A stretch of 59,321 nt of DNA from a virus. A program made the translations under genes and the position numbers. The notes below the pieces were generated by a model that did not search any database, was not told the DNA's origin, and worked only from the letters and a program-made list of their open reading frames with translations. Each line of letters starts with the position of its first letter. The first letter of the stretch is position 1. Of the stretch, positions 10,194 to 18,547 are shown one piece after another. Location of the stretch: IMG/VR virus record IMGVR_UViG_3300037882_001894, positions 1-59,321 of that record; one strand, 5' to 3'.

Positions 10194-10461
10194 CTTAGAC
10201 AAAAATAATATATTATCTTATGCCTTAGATAATTACTTAAATAAACAATCTACCACAAGAATAATTTTTATGGCAGATTACCGATTAATTTGTAATTTTC
10301 ATAATTACTATAATAAAAATAAGCACAAACCACTGTTGGTCAAAAACCAAATTAATATCATAATTAATTTGTTTAATTATACTGCTGTTGTAAATATGCT
10401 TCGGTTTTTTATAGGCGAAACTGATGATTTTTATGATATATTGGAGTATGTTTATGTTTAA
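10186..10461 (+). CDS. Uncharacterised small protein
   Basis: 91 residues, Asn/Ile/Tyr-rich and probably all-helical. The GTG at 10186 overlaps the previous stop; an ATG at 10270 would give 63 residues. The C terminus is acidic and aromatic (DDFYDILEYVYV). No family recognised. The next gene's Shine-Dalgarno and ATG lie inside its end. Confidence 0.45.
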   Translation: MINLDKNNILSYALDNYLNKQSTTRIIFMADYRLICNFHNYYNKNKHKPLLVKNQINIIINLFNYTAVVNMLRFFIGETDDFYDILEYVYV

Positions 10462-10888
10462 AAATACTACCAAAGTAGATGTAGTCGAACAAAAATTAAT
10501 CTACTTTGAAGGTCTTTCTCGCGACATGTCATCAGAATTTCGCAGAATTCTAGACAAACTCACAGACAGCAACAGTAACATTTTATTGTTGTTGTCTAAA
10601 CAAGATCTACATATCAACACATTAACTATCCAAAATAACAACACAGTAGATGAAATAAAAAAGATCTATTCTGAGATAGAAGCACAAAATCACAAATTAG
10701 AACAGCTATCAACTGATATGTATGCTATCACCACTACTAACACTAATAAATTGATAGAATTTGGCAATTTTAAAAATATTTTTATTTGGTCGTTAACTGC
10801 TGTAGTCACTGTGACTGGTATAGCTGCATCGGCGGGTTGGTTGTCACCAAACATTGTCACTAATAATAAACAAATTATATCTAAATAA
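10454..10888 (+). CDS. Coiled-coil protein with C-terminal membrane helix
   Basis: 144 residues from the ATG at 10454, chosen over an upstream start because TTGGAG sits 7 bases before it, one of few clear ribosome-binding sites here. Residues about 10-105 form heptad-like amphipathic helices (VEQKLIYFEGLSRDMSSEF; YSEIEAQNHKLEQLSTDMYA), followed by a membrane helix (FIWSLTAVVTVTGIAASAGW) and a short tail. This coiled-coil plus TM layout resembles XhlA/hemolysin-like phage proteins that assist lysis or attach to the membrane. With the holin-like gene upstream it may form a lysis module; this is inference. Confidence 0.6.
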   Translation: MFKNTTKVDVVEQKLIYFEGLSRDMSSEFRRILDKLTDSNSNILLLLSKQDLHINTLTIQNNNTVDEIKKIYSEIEAQNHKLEQLSTDMYAITTTNTNKLIEFGNFKNIFIWSLTAVVTVTGIAASAGWLSPNIVTNNKQIISK

Positions 10889-10918
10889 TTGACAAATTAT
10901 TATTAGTGGTGGTATAAT
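10889..10918 (+). promoter_or_regulatory. Sigma70-like promoter for primase
   Basis: TTGACA (10889-10894), 18-base spacer, TATAAT (10913-10918). The expected transcript start falls on the ATG at 10925, so the mRNA would be leaderless. Confidence 0.85.
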
Positions 10919-10924
10919 TATTGA

Positions 10925-11893
10925 ATGGACTATACAGCATCAATAATTCAATTATCAGACCAATTAGATAAGTTTAAAAAATCAGGAGATTATTATACAT
11001 TTAGATGTCCAATTTGTGGTGACTCGTCGATCAATTCTTACAAAACTAGGGGATATTTATTTAAAACCAAAAACGACAATTACGCCTACAAATGTCACAA
11101 TTGCGGAGTGAGTAAATCTTATAAAAACTTTCTCAAAGATCATTTTCCCCACAACCACCAACAATTGATTTACAGCAAGTATAAACAACAGGATATAACC
11201 ATAACAAAATCGCGTCCTGTTGTTTATAAACCAGTACTGTTTGACAATGTTCCTACTATTAAGGAATTACACAAAAACCACACAGCAAAGTTATACCTTG
11301 CTGAACGTAAAGCACCGCCATTTTGTTATAGTGAGTTTTTTTATGTGAAAAATTTTAAAGCATTTACAAACTCTCATAAACATACATATAACAACCTCGA
11401 TGTCGAAGAAGAAAGAATTGTATTCCCATTAATTATTGATGGCGTAATTGTAGGATATCAAGGTAGGTTAATATCCGGTAATGGATTACGTTATATTACA
11501 ATCATGCTCGATCCATATGCACCAAAAATATTTGGTATTGATGACCTAGATTTCCACCAGCCTATATACATTACTGAAGGGATTTTCGACTCTGTTTTTG
11601 TGCATAATTCTATCGCTATGTTGGGTAGTGATCTGAATGTAGATTTTCTGGATAAACATAAAAACAGCAAATTTGTATTTCTTTTTGACAATGAAAAATA
11701 TAGCGAGGTAATTATTAAAAAAATGAAAAAGGTGGTAAAGTTGGGTCACAGCATTGCTCTGTTTCCATCACACATAGAACAAAAAGACATTAATGATTGT
11801 GTACTGGCTGGTATTGATACCACACAAATTACTAATAATGTATATTCTGGTTTGAGGGCGTTAGTCGAAATTAAAAATTGGATTAAAATTTAG
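10925..11893 (+). CDS. 61: DNA primase gp61
   Basis: 322 residues, close to T4 gp61 (342). A CHC2-type zinc finger is visible: C28-P-I-C31 and C57-H-N-C60. A TOPRIM catalytic centre follows, with the acidic strand ITEGIFDSV and the FVFLFDNE strand downstream. Primase makes RNA primers for lagging-strand synthesis and works in a complex with helicase gp41. The gene has a perfect sigma70-like promoter whose predicted start coincides with the ATG, suggesting early, possibly leaderless expression. An HNH homing endonuclease gene follows directly downstream and separates it from dexA. Confidence 0.9.
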   Translation: MDYTASIIQLSDQLDKFKKSGDYYTFRCPICGDSSINSYKTRGYLFKTKNDNYAYKCHNCGVSKSYKNFLKDHFPHNHQQLIYSKYKQQDITITKSRPVVYKPVLFDNVPTIKELHKNHTAKLYLAERKAPPFCYSEFFYVKNFKAFTNSHKHTYNNLDVEEERIVFPLIIDGVIVGYQGRLISGNGLRYITIMLDPYAPKIFGIDDLDFHQPIYITEGIFDSVFVHNSIAMLGSDLNVDFLDKHKNSKFVFLFDNEKYSEVIIKKMKKVVKLGHSIALFPSHIEQKDINDCVLAGIDTTQITNNVYSGLRALVEIKNWIKI

Positions 11894-11898
11894 TTTTT

Positions 11899-11908
11899 GT
11901 GCTATAAT
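11899..11908 (+). promoter_or_regulatory. Extended -10 promoter of HNH copy 1
   Basis: TATAAT at 11903-11908 preceded by TGC, in the GTGCTATAAT context shared with other HNH copies. The ATG at 11933 lies 25 bases downstream. Confidence 0.7.
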
Positions 11909-11932
11909 AAAAACCTATTAATTTGTAACTAC

Positions 11933-12634
11933 ATGTTCCATTGTAACGACAGTACCAATACATATTCCTTTGATCTACCTAACCACAATATTGATAAAAA
12001 TAGCAAGAAAAAACTAACACACAATCAATTATTCGTAGATAATAAACTACACGTATTAAACGTCATCACTGGTGAACTATATACCAATACCATTGATCTC
12101 TCTGCTGTACCACTACTAAAACAATATAATTTTGGTGTAGATAATAATGGTAGATTTGAAACAAGATCAAATGACAAAACTACATTTATACATGAACTAA
12201 TATGCAATCTCAAAACTAATAAGAATTGGGTGATTAATCATATAGATGGTGATCCCACAAACAACCAAAGATCAAATCTAGAATTAGTAACACAATGGTT
12301 CAACATTGCATTAATGAAAACTACTAATTCTTTGCCATTTGGTATAAAACATCATAATAATGGTAGTAGTTTTGTAACAGCAATTAATTTACCAACAATA
12401 AATCAAAAGATAACTTTTTGTTCGCTATTAACAGATTATCTCCAAAATATCCATTATCAGTTTGGGACTAAATCTGGTTTGGTGTCTCCACAAAGATATT
12501 TGAAAGAGACACCAAATTGGTTGCCAGACAACACTATAATCTTTACAGAAGCACATCAAGAAAAGCTAGATATGCTGATAGCAGAACATCTAGAGAATCA
12601 AGCAAAGTGGGATAAACCAGAATCAATATATTAG
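11933..12634 (+). CDS. Free-standing HNH homing endonuclease, copy 1
   Basis: 233 residues. It starts MFHCNDSTNTYSFDLPNHN, almost identical to the MIHYNDSTNTYSFDLPNHN start of its relatives, so ATG 11933 is used rather than codons inside the promoter. The nuclease core is NWVINHIDGDPTNNQRSNL (HNH_3 type). A C-terminal half (YLQNIHYQFGTKSG onward) probably recognises DNA. It sits between gp61 and dexA with its own promoter. A conserved outward promoter begins 2 bases after its stop. One of seven related copies in the window. Confidence 0.85.
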   Translation: MFHCNDSTNTYSFDLPNHNIDKNSKKKLTHNQLFVDNKLHVLNVITGELYTNTIDLSAVPLLKQYNFGVDNNGRFETRSNDKTTFIHELICNLKTNKNWVINHIDGDPTNNQRSNLELVTQWFNIALMKTTNSLPFGIKHHNNGSSFVTAINLPTINQKITFCSLLTDYLQNIHYQFGTKSGLVSPQRYLKETPNWLPDNTIIFTEAHQEKLDMLIAEHLENQAKWDKPESIY

Positions 12635-12635
12635 C

Positions 12636-12664
12636 TTGACTTTAATATTTGTGTATGATATAAT
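12636..12664 (+). promoter_or_regulatory. Outward promoter after HNH copy 1
   Basis: TTGACT (12636-12641), 17-base spacer, TATAAT (12659-12664) with extended TGA. The spacer closely resembles those after HNH copies 5 and 6. It drives dexA. Confidence 0.85.
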
Positions 12665-12690
12665 TGATAAACAAGCAATGCACAATTAAA

Positions 12691-13347
12691 ATGTCCAAAG
12701 TAGCGTTCGTAGTAACTGATTTAGAAACTTTATCAACTCATGTAGCAATCGCACCTATTTTATCGATTGGTGCAGCAGTATTGGGGGTAGTTAATACTGA
12801 GGAAGGAAACTGGGTTGATGAATTACATTATAAAGGTTTCCATGAGATTGTAAATTATCCAGAACAATTGAAATTTGACAAATTTGTTAGTAAAACTACA
12901 TTAGATTGGTGGGAGAACCAAAATGATGATGCTAAGAAGTTGTTAGAAACATCTAGAACCACCAGCAATAATTTAGTACAATCTCTAATTTCTCTCTGTG
13001 GTTGGATCAACTCTATCAAAGCTGATCATGTAGTAGTATTGGGATATGGATCTAATTTTGATAACGCGATATTAGAAATAAACTATCAGGAGTATGGAAT
13101 TCCAATCCCTTGGGAATACAGGAATTCTTTATGCTTGAGAACTATTTTGAATCTATATACTCCTGTGGAAGAAGAAAATTCTATTGAAGCTGTAAAAAAA
13201 GAAGCAGCAATTTATACTAAATTCATTTTACAAGAAGAATTTTGTAAACACAATGCACTACATGATGCTGTGTACGAATCAGCCAAAGCAAGAATCATGT
13301 TTCCTTTACCATTTTGGTTAACAATCGCTAGACACATTATCAAATAA
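12691..13347 (+). CDS. dexA: DexA-like 3'-5' exonuclease
   Basis: 218 residues; T4 DexA is 227. DEDDh exonuclease signatures are visible: D10 and E12 in VVTDLETLS, the GYGSNFDNAILE motif, and HNALHDAVYESA carrying the catalytic His and last Asp. DnaQ-fold enzymes of this type remove nucleotides from 3' ends. The ATG at 12691 is chosen because an in-frame TTG at 12664 lies within the -10 box of the upstream promoter. Transcription comes from the promoter attached to the HNH cassette. nrdA starts 3 bases after the stop. Confidence 0.85.
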   Translation: MSKVAFVVTDLETLSTHVAIAPILSIGAAVLGVVNTEEGNWVDELHYKGFHEIVNYPEQLKFDKFVSKTTLDWWENQNDDAKKLLETSRTTSNNLVQSLISLCGWINSIKADHVVVLGYGSNFDNAILEINYQEYGIPIPWEYRNSLCLRTILNLYTPVEEENSIEAVKKEAAIYTKFILQEEFCKHNALHDAVYESAKARIMFPLPFWLTIARHIIK

Positions 13348-13350
13348 AAT

Positions 13351-15210
13351 ATGTTAGTACAAAAACGGGACGGATCTAAAGAACCATTAAATATCGATAA
13401 AATCCATCGGATGCTTGAATTAGCTTGTGATGGACTAGATGTATCCATGTCTTTAATTGAGACAACCAGCAAACTACAATTTTATGATGGTGTTACTACA
13501 AAATACATTCAAAATGTATTAATCGGTGCCACGAATAAACTTATTGATCTCGATACACCGGATTATCAATATGTGGCAGCAAGATTGTTGTTATTCGGAT
13601 TGTATAAAGATTTATACCCAAATTGGCAGACATATGGGTTGGGTTCCTTGTATCAACATCTCACTAGATTTAAAGACAAGTACGATGATGTTCTATATAA
13701 TGCTTACACCAAAGAAGAATGGGATGTCTTAGATACAGTAATAAATCATTACAAAGACTACAAATTTACTTATGTATCGTTACAGCAATTATTAGATAAA
13801 TATCTCATTCAAGATCGTGCTACTGGATTTATTTACGAAACTCCACAGTATGCTTACATGAATATTGCTGCTATGGTGTTTAGTAGTTATCCACCAGACA
13901 TCAGATTAGATAAAGTTATTGATTACTATCATGCTATTTCCAATCATGAGATTAATCTACCAACTCCGATTATGGCTGGTGTGAGAACTAAGCAAAAATC
14001 CTACGCTTCATGCGCCTTGTTGGATTTACAAGATAATATACAAAGTATTGGTGCTACTAATGCTGCTATTGGGATGCTTACTGCTGCCTCATCTGGTATT
14101 GGTTTAAATGTTGGCAGAATGCGTAGTATTGGTTCTAGTATTAGAAATGGTACTGTAATCCATCCTGGTATTGTACCATTCCTGAAAATATTTGAAGCTA
14201 CTGGTAAAGCCTTCAGCCAAGCAAATCGTGGTGGGAAAGTTACAGTATATGTTCCAATTTGGAATTACGAAATTGAGGACATTATCAGATTAAAAAATAA
14301 TCGGGGTACAGAAGAAAGTTCGGTAAGACATTTAGATTATTGTATTCAATTGTCTGGGATATTCTATAAACGGTTTTTGAATAACGAACCTATTACGTTA
14401 TTCTCCACTGATGATGTACCTGGATTATATGAGGCATTTGGTACAGATAAATTTGATGAATTGTATATGCATTATGAGAAACAAGACATCCGTAAGAAGA
14501 GTGTCTTAATGCAAAAATTATTCTTGGATTTGGTGGAAGAACGGTCTGGTACAGCAAGAATCTATATCATGAATATAGATCACGCTAATACGCACTCACC
14601 ATATGAAGAAACCGTTTGTATGTCAAATCTTTGTGTTGCACCAGAGACATTATTGCTCACTGATAAAGGATACATCCCTATTGGTGAACTACAGGATAAA
14701 CCAGTTACCATTTGGAATGGTGAAGAGTGGTCTAATACAATTGTACGAAAAACTGGTGTTAATCAAAAACTGATAAAAATTAGCTTTAAAGATCAAAACG
14801 CAAATGTTCACATAATTGAATGCACACCATACCACAAATTTAAAGTTCAATTAGAAAGATTTGTAGTAGAAGTACGTGCGGCATATTTGAAACGGGGTGA
14901 TAAAATACAAAATTATTGTCATCCAGAATTTGAACTTAAAGTCAAGAATCATCAAGACTGGTTAGTATATGATGTAGAGGATAATAATAGATATGATAAT
15001 ACATATTGTTTGACAGAACCAAAAAGAAATACGATGGTGTTGAATGGTGTACTCGCTGGTAACTGTGTCGAAATTATCCAACCTTCTCGACCTCTGAATG
15101 ATATAAATGATACTGGTGTGTATCAATACAAGGTAGCAGTCAAAAAAGACCGAATACATGAATTTGTGTCATTAAAAAACAATAATAAATTTTTGGAGTT
15201 CAAACCTTAA
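13351..15210 (+). CDS. nrdA: Ribonucleotide reductase large subunit NrdA, N-terminal part, with mini-intein
   Basis: Class Ia NrdA reduces ribonucleotides to deoxyribonucleotides. This 619-residue precursor holds the first two thirds of NrdA plus a 144-residue intein (428-571). It carries the first redox Cys in SYASCALLD (C221, E. coli C225). The intein lies immediately before the Cys of the N-L-C-V-E motif, the equivalent of catalytic thiyl Cys439, so the +1 residue of splicing is the radical Cys. After PLNDINDTG the sequence departs from the usual NrdA pattern for about 30 residues and stops at 15208. The rest, from the equivalent of Cys462 on, is coded by the next gene in another frame. 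Confidence 0.9.
   Translation: MLVQKRDGSKEPLNIDKIHRMLELACDGLDVSMSLIETTSKLQFYDGVTTKYIQNVLIGATNKLIDLDTPDYQYVAARLLLFGLYKDLYPNWQTYGLGSLYQHLTRFKDKYDDVLYNAYTKEEWDVLDTVINHYKDYKFTYVSLQQLLDKYLIQDRATGFIYETPQYAYMNIAAMVFSSYPPDIRLDKVIDYYHAISNHEINLPTPIMAGVRTKQKSYASCALLDLQDNIQSIGATNAAIGMLTAASSGIGLNVGRMRSIGSSIRNGTVIHPGIVPFLKIFEATGKAFSQANRGGKVTVYVPIWNYEIEDIIRLKNNRGTEESSVRHLDYCIQLSGIFYKRFLNNEPITLFSTDDVPGLYEAFGTDKFDELYMHYEKQDIRKKSVLMQKLFLDLVEERSGTARIYIMNIDHANTHSPYEETVCMSNLCVAPETLLLTDKGYIPIGELQDKPVTIWNGEEWSNTIVRKTGVNQKLIKISFKDQNANVHIIECTPYHKFKVQLERFVVEVRAAYLKRGDKIQNYCHPEFELKVKNHQDWLVYDVEDNNRYDNTYCLTEPKRNTMVLNGVLAGNCVEIIQPSRPLNDINDTGVYQYKVAVKKDRIHEFVSLKNNNKFLEFKP
14632..15063 (+). other. Mini-intein in NrdA
   Basis: 144 residues, from C428 (CVAPETLLLTDKGYIPI) to AGN before extein Cys. 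Block B His is present (CTPYHKF), and block F/G ends VLNGVLAGN. The penultimate residue is Gly instead of the usual His. There is no room for an endonuclease domain. Boundaries follow from restoring SNL-CVEI. Confidence 0.87.
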
Positions 15211-15211
15211 T

Positions 15212-16183
15212 ATGTACGATCAACTTTTTAGAATTTTACAAGACGGCGATGCAGTATTAGACAATGAAATATTAGTAGAGAATGTTTCAATCATTGATCG
15301 CGAACCGCCTAATATTAGTAGCTGTATCTTAGGTGCCATCTCCTGGGATAAATTATCTGGTGATATGGACAAAAACTTTATTATCTTGAAACGATTATGT
15401 ATGTTAGAGATTGAATCTTTGAATAATATAATTGATCTCCAAGAATATAAAATTCCGTCTACGGAGATTGCTACCAGATGTGGCAGATATTTGGGAGTAG
15501 GGATTAATGGATTTGCTACATTTGCGGCTAGATTGGGGTTGACCTATAATGATCCAGAATTGTGGCAGATCACACATGATATTGCTGAGATGCAGATGTT
15601 TTTGTTGATGTCTGCTTCAAACAAATTAGCAAAAGATGTTGGTGAGTGCCAGTGGTTTTATAAGACAAAATATGCTAATGGTATTTTGCCAATCGATACT
15701 TATAAAAAGGCAGTTGATGAAATAGTTCCCAATGCCCTCAAAATGGACTGGGAAGGCTTGAGAAAATCAATTTATATGTATGGACTCAGAAACAGTGCTT
15801 TCGCGGCTGTAATGCCCGTACAGAGTTCATCTGTGATTAGTAACAGCACCAATGGGATTGAACTACCTCGCTCACCATTAACCATCATCAAATCTAAAAA
15901 TGGATTACTGAGACAGATTGTAAAAGATTTTGATAAATTGGAAGATAATTATACATATGCATGGGAGAAACCAACCAACAAAGGATACATCAATATCTGT
16001 GCAGTCATTCAGAAATTTTTCGATCAAAGTATATCAGCAAATGCATATTATGATCCATCATGGTATGGTGGTACTGTACCAATTTCCGTGATGACAGAGG
16101 ATATTTTGTATGCTTACAAAATGGGACTGAAGACACTATATTATTGCAATACTAACGATAATAGAGACGATATGGAGACTTGA
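15212..16183 (+). CDS. nrdA: NrdA C-terminal part
   Basis: 323 residues covering the last third of the NrdA barrel: ISSCILGAIS (equivalent of redox Cys462), GILPIDTYKK, the GLRNSAFAAVMP and SNSTNGIELPR motifs, and the radical-transfer Tyr pair in LKTLYYCNT. It ends 11 residues after that pair (TNDNRDDMET), without the mobile C-terminal tail that carries the CxxxxC redox pair in standard NrdA. The first 33 residues have no clear NrdA counterpart. The ATG is one base after the upstream TAA and the frame differs by +1, so it is either a split subunit or a frameshifted gene. A promoter overlaps its stop. Confidence 0.88.
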   Translation: MYDQLFRILQDGDAVLDNEILVENVSIIDREPPNISSCILGAISWDKLSGDMDKNFIILKRLCMLEIESLNNIIDLQEYKIPSTEIATRCGRYLGVGINGFATFAARLGLTYNDPELWQITHDIAEMQMFLLMSASNKLAKDVGECQWFYKTKYANGILPIDTYKKAVDEIVPNALKMDWEGLRKSIYMYGLRNSAFAAVMPVQSSSVISNSTNGIELPRSPLTIIKSKNGLLRQIVKDFDKLEDNYTYAWEKPTNKGYINICAVIQKFFDQSISANAYYDPSWYGGTVPISVMTEDILYAYKMGLKTLYYCNTNDNRDDMET

Positions 16184-16208
16184 CAATTAGTTAGTGGTGA
16201 ACTATAAT
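16180..16208 (+). promoter_or_regulatory. Consensus sigma70-like promoter
   Basis: TTGACA (16180-16185), 17-base spacer, TATAAT (16203-16208): perfect in both boxes. It overlaps the stop of the NrdA C-terminal part and drives the 57-residue peptide gene. Confidence 0.9.
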
Positions 16209-16213
16209 AAATA
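16206..16213 (+). promoter_or_regulatory. Possible late promoter AATAAATA
   Basis: Overlaps the -10 box of the sigma70-like promoter and lies 24 bases before the ATG at 16237, the standard late spacing. The small gene may be expressed both early and late. Confidence 0.5.
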
Positions 16214-16236
16214 CATTCACCACTAATATAAAATAT

Positions 16237-16410
16237 ATGCAAGAATTGCTAACTGAAATTTTGCCAGATAAAGTAGAACCGCCACAGCCACAACTATTGA
16301 CTGAAGTTCTCCCTGTAACAGAATTTGAACTGAAAACAAAACCAAAACGAACACGAACATATAATTTAGAAATTGTCAATGATGGCGGTTGCTCTGCTTG
16401 CTCTTGTTAG
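16237..16410 (+). CDS. 57-residue peptide ending in CSACSC, candidate detached NrdA redox tail
   Basis: The protein starts MQELLTEILPDKVEPPQPQ, has two LLTE(I/V)LP repeats, a basic stretch (KTKPKRTRTYN) and ends NDGGCSACSC. E. coli NrdA ends QDDGCESGACKI, whose Cys pair re-reduces the active site. The upstream NrdA part stops just where this tail should begin. It is therefore likely that this peptide supplies the redox tail in trans or acts as a small redoxin. It has its own perfect promoter and a terminator directly after it. Metal binding is an alternative reading of the Cys cluster. Confidence 0.6.
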   Translation: MQELLTEILPDKVEPPQPQLLTEVLPVTEFELKTKPKRTRTYNLEIVNDGGCSACSC

Positions 16411-16421
16411 CATAAAACCAT

Positions 16422-16455
16422 AAAACAATGCTCTCAGTCAGAGAGCATTGTTTTT
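16422..16455 (+). terminator. Rho-independent terminator
   Basis: AAAACAATGCTCTC / GAGAGCATTGTTTT stem of 14 bases, loop AGTCA, followed by T. It ends the nrdA-region transcript before nrdB. Confidence 0.9.
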
Positions 16456-16477
16456 CAACAGAATAATATAATAAATA

Positions 16478-18547
16478 ATGTCAGTAATAAACACAAATTC
16501 AAATATAGATTTTACAAAAGAACCGCAATTTTTTGGCGAAACTTTGGGAATTCAGCGATATGACCAGTATAAATATCCAGCATTACATCAGTTATACAAA
16601 ACACAAAAAAATTATTATTGGTCGCCTTCTGAAATATCCCTACAGAAAGACAGAGGCGATTATTCAACATTAACTGCTAATGAAAAGTTTATCTATACTT
16701 CTAATTTAAAATATCAAATTTTATTAGATAGTATTCAATCTCGATCTACAAGTTTAGCATTTTTGCCATTTGTATCTTTACCAGAACTGGAAAAGAACAT
16801 CATCGTTTGGAGTTTCTTTGAAACTATCCATAGTGAATCCTATACTCATATTATTGAAAATGTATATAGTGAACCATCCACTGTGTTTGATCACATATTA
16901 AACGATGTGGAAATTATTAAACGTTCCAATAGTGTTACAAAATATTACGATGAATTTATTAAACTTTCCTCAGCTTATTATAACAATGATATTGTTAAAG
17001 AATTAGTAAATGATAATAATCTCACTGCCAGATCTCTATTATTAGATTTGAAGCGGTCATTGTACCTATCAATGGTGAATGTTAATATTTTAGAAGGTAT
17101 TAGATTTTATACTTCTTTTGCTTGTTCATTCGCATTTGCTGAAAATAGTAAAATGATCGGTTCAGCAGACATTATATCATTGATTGCTAGAGATGAAGCT
17201 TGTTACACACCAGCACACGAATGTTTAACACAATCTGGATGGAAATATATTAAAAATGTAACATTAGATGATAAAGTATTGCAATTTAATAGTAACAATA
17301 CTGTGGAATTTGTAAACCCCACAGACATAATAACTAAAAAATACCAAGATGAACTATATCATTTTTATGATGATCATGATACTTTTGAGCAGATAGTCAC
17401 TAAAGATCATCGAATGATTTGGCGAGATCTTACTAATGGTAGGTTGCGAGAATCCACCGCCGAAAATACAGCTTTTACAACTAGTTATAAAGCTGTAATT
17501 TTGAGTGGGTTGTTATTGGAAGGGGAAATCGAGATTTCCCCAATTGAAATATTAAACATATTTTTTGAATATTGTGGTAGAGTAATGGCGGTATCTGGTG
17601 ATAATCTTGATCTACAAATGACATTAAAAAATGTTGATTGGTGGCGGATACTTGGTGCAGCTTTGACTAAATTAGGGATCTCCTATGATTATAAAGTTAA
17701 CTATAAAACTAGTGTATACACAGTAACATTAACTGTACCAACTATTACACTAAAGAAATATTTTGGTTGGGTAGATATTAAAGGCAAATCCACTATATGG
17801 GCACAGAATGTAATAAAACTTTGTCGCATACTAAGCAACAATATTAATTATACTACACATACCGAACCAAAGTTTAAATTTTATGTTAATAATGCAGCAT
17901 CATTATTAAAAATTCAGGAATTGTTTGCTATTTCTTATTGGAAGATACGTGCTTCAAAACACTACAAGATCAATCATGGACATACTATCACTGTAGATAC
18001 TAGCAGAAATCATGTCAAAACAAATAATATCCAAATTAAAAAAATACAATATTCTGGATTAGTGCATTGTTTGACAGTACCATCTGGTGCATTTTTAGTC
18101 CGACATAATGGTAAAGTATCAGTTGGTGGTAATTGTCATCGTAGACTGAGCGAAACTGTTATAAAAAATTGGCAGAATGGCGACGATCCTGATTTTACTG
18201 ATATCATTAAAGAAGAAGAATTGACCGTCTATGATATGTTTAGAACTGCTGTAGATGAAGAAATTGCTTGGGCGAATCATTTATTCAAGGACGGTAGTGT
18301 ATTAGGATTGAATGCAGAAATTTTGACTCAATATATCAAATTTACTGCTAATCAAAGATTAAAATCTCTTAATCTTAAACCATTGTTTCCTGATATTAGT
18401 AAGAAAAATCCAATCCCCTGGATCGATAATTATCTAAAATCTTCAAATATATCTGTTGCCCCAATGGAGACTGAGATCATATCGTATATGATTGGTAACG
18501 TTGTTCGTGACGTAGCGGAAAATCAATTTGCTAATTTTGAATTATGA
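16478..18547 (+). CDS. nrdB: Ribonucleotide reductase small subunit NrdB with intein
   Basis: The diiron-tyrosyl radical subunit of class Ia RNR, 689 residues including a 311-residue intein (242-552). Ligands match E. coli numbering: D84 (LLDSIQ), E115 and H118, and radical Tyr Y122 in FETIHSESYTH. The EGIRFY Glu and the RDEAxH pair complete the site. The intein separates the Glu and His of that last motif: RDEA stops at 241 and CHRRL resumes at 553, so an unspliced protein cannot build the diiron centre. The stop overlaps the ATG of HNH copy 2 (ATGA). A preceding terminator implies a separate promoter, not clearly seen. Confidence 0.92.
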   Translation: MSVINTNSNIDFTKEPQFFGETLGIQRYDQYKYPALHQLYKTQKNYYWSPSEISLQKDRGDYSTLTANEKFIYTSNLKYQILLDSIQSRSTSLAFLPFVSLPELEKNIIVWSFFETIHSESYTHIIENVYSEPSTVFDHILNDVEIIKRSNSVTKYYDEFIKLSSAYYNNDIVKELVNDNNLTARSLLLDLKRSLYLSMVNVNILEGIRFYTSFACSFAFAENSKMIGSADIISLIARDEACYTPAHECLTQSGWKYIKNVTLDDKVLQFNSNNTVEFVNPTDIITKKYQDELYHFYDDHDTFEQIVTKDHRMIWRDLTNGRLRESTAENTAFTTSYKAVILSGLLLEGEIEISPIEILNIFFEYCGRVMAVSGDNLDLQMTLKNVDWWRILGAALTKLGISYDYKVNYKTSVYTVTLTVPTITLKKYFGWVDIKGKSTIWAQNVIKLCRILSNNINYTTHTEPKFKFYVNNAASLLKIQELFAISYWKIRASKHYKINHGHTITVDTSRNHVKTNNIQIKKIQYSGLVHCLTVPSGAFLVRHNGKVSVGGNCHRRLSETVIKNWQNGDDPDFTDIIKEEELTVYDMFRTAVDEEIAWANHLFKDGSVLGLNAEILTQYIKFTANQRLKSLNLKPLFPDISKKNPIPWIDNYLKSSNISVAPMETEIISYMIGNVVRDVAENQFANFEL
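17201..18133 (+). other. Intein in NrdB
   Basis: 311 residues from C242 (CYTPAHECLTQSGWKYI) to VGGN before extein Cys. Block B is TKDHRMIW. The penultimate residue is Gly, as in the NrdA intein. The middle is long enough for an endonuclease, but only weak LAGLIDADG-like helices are visible (LSGLLLEGE), so it may be decayed. Confidence 0.85.

Noticed and set aside
16470-16477. AATAAATA directly before the nrdB ATG as a late promoter
   Set aside because: Transcription would start after the ATG, whereas all accepted late boxes lie 23-32 bases upstream of the start.
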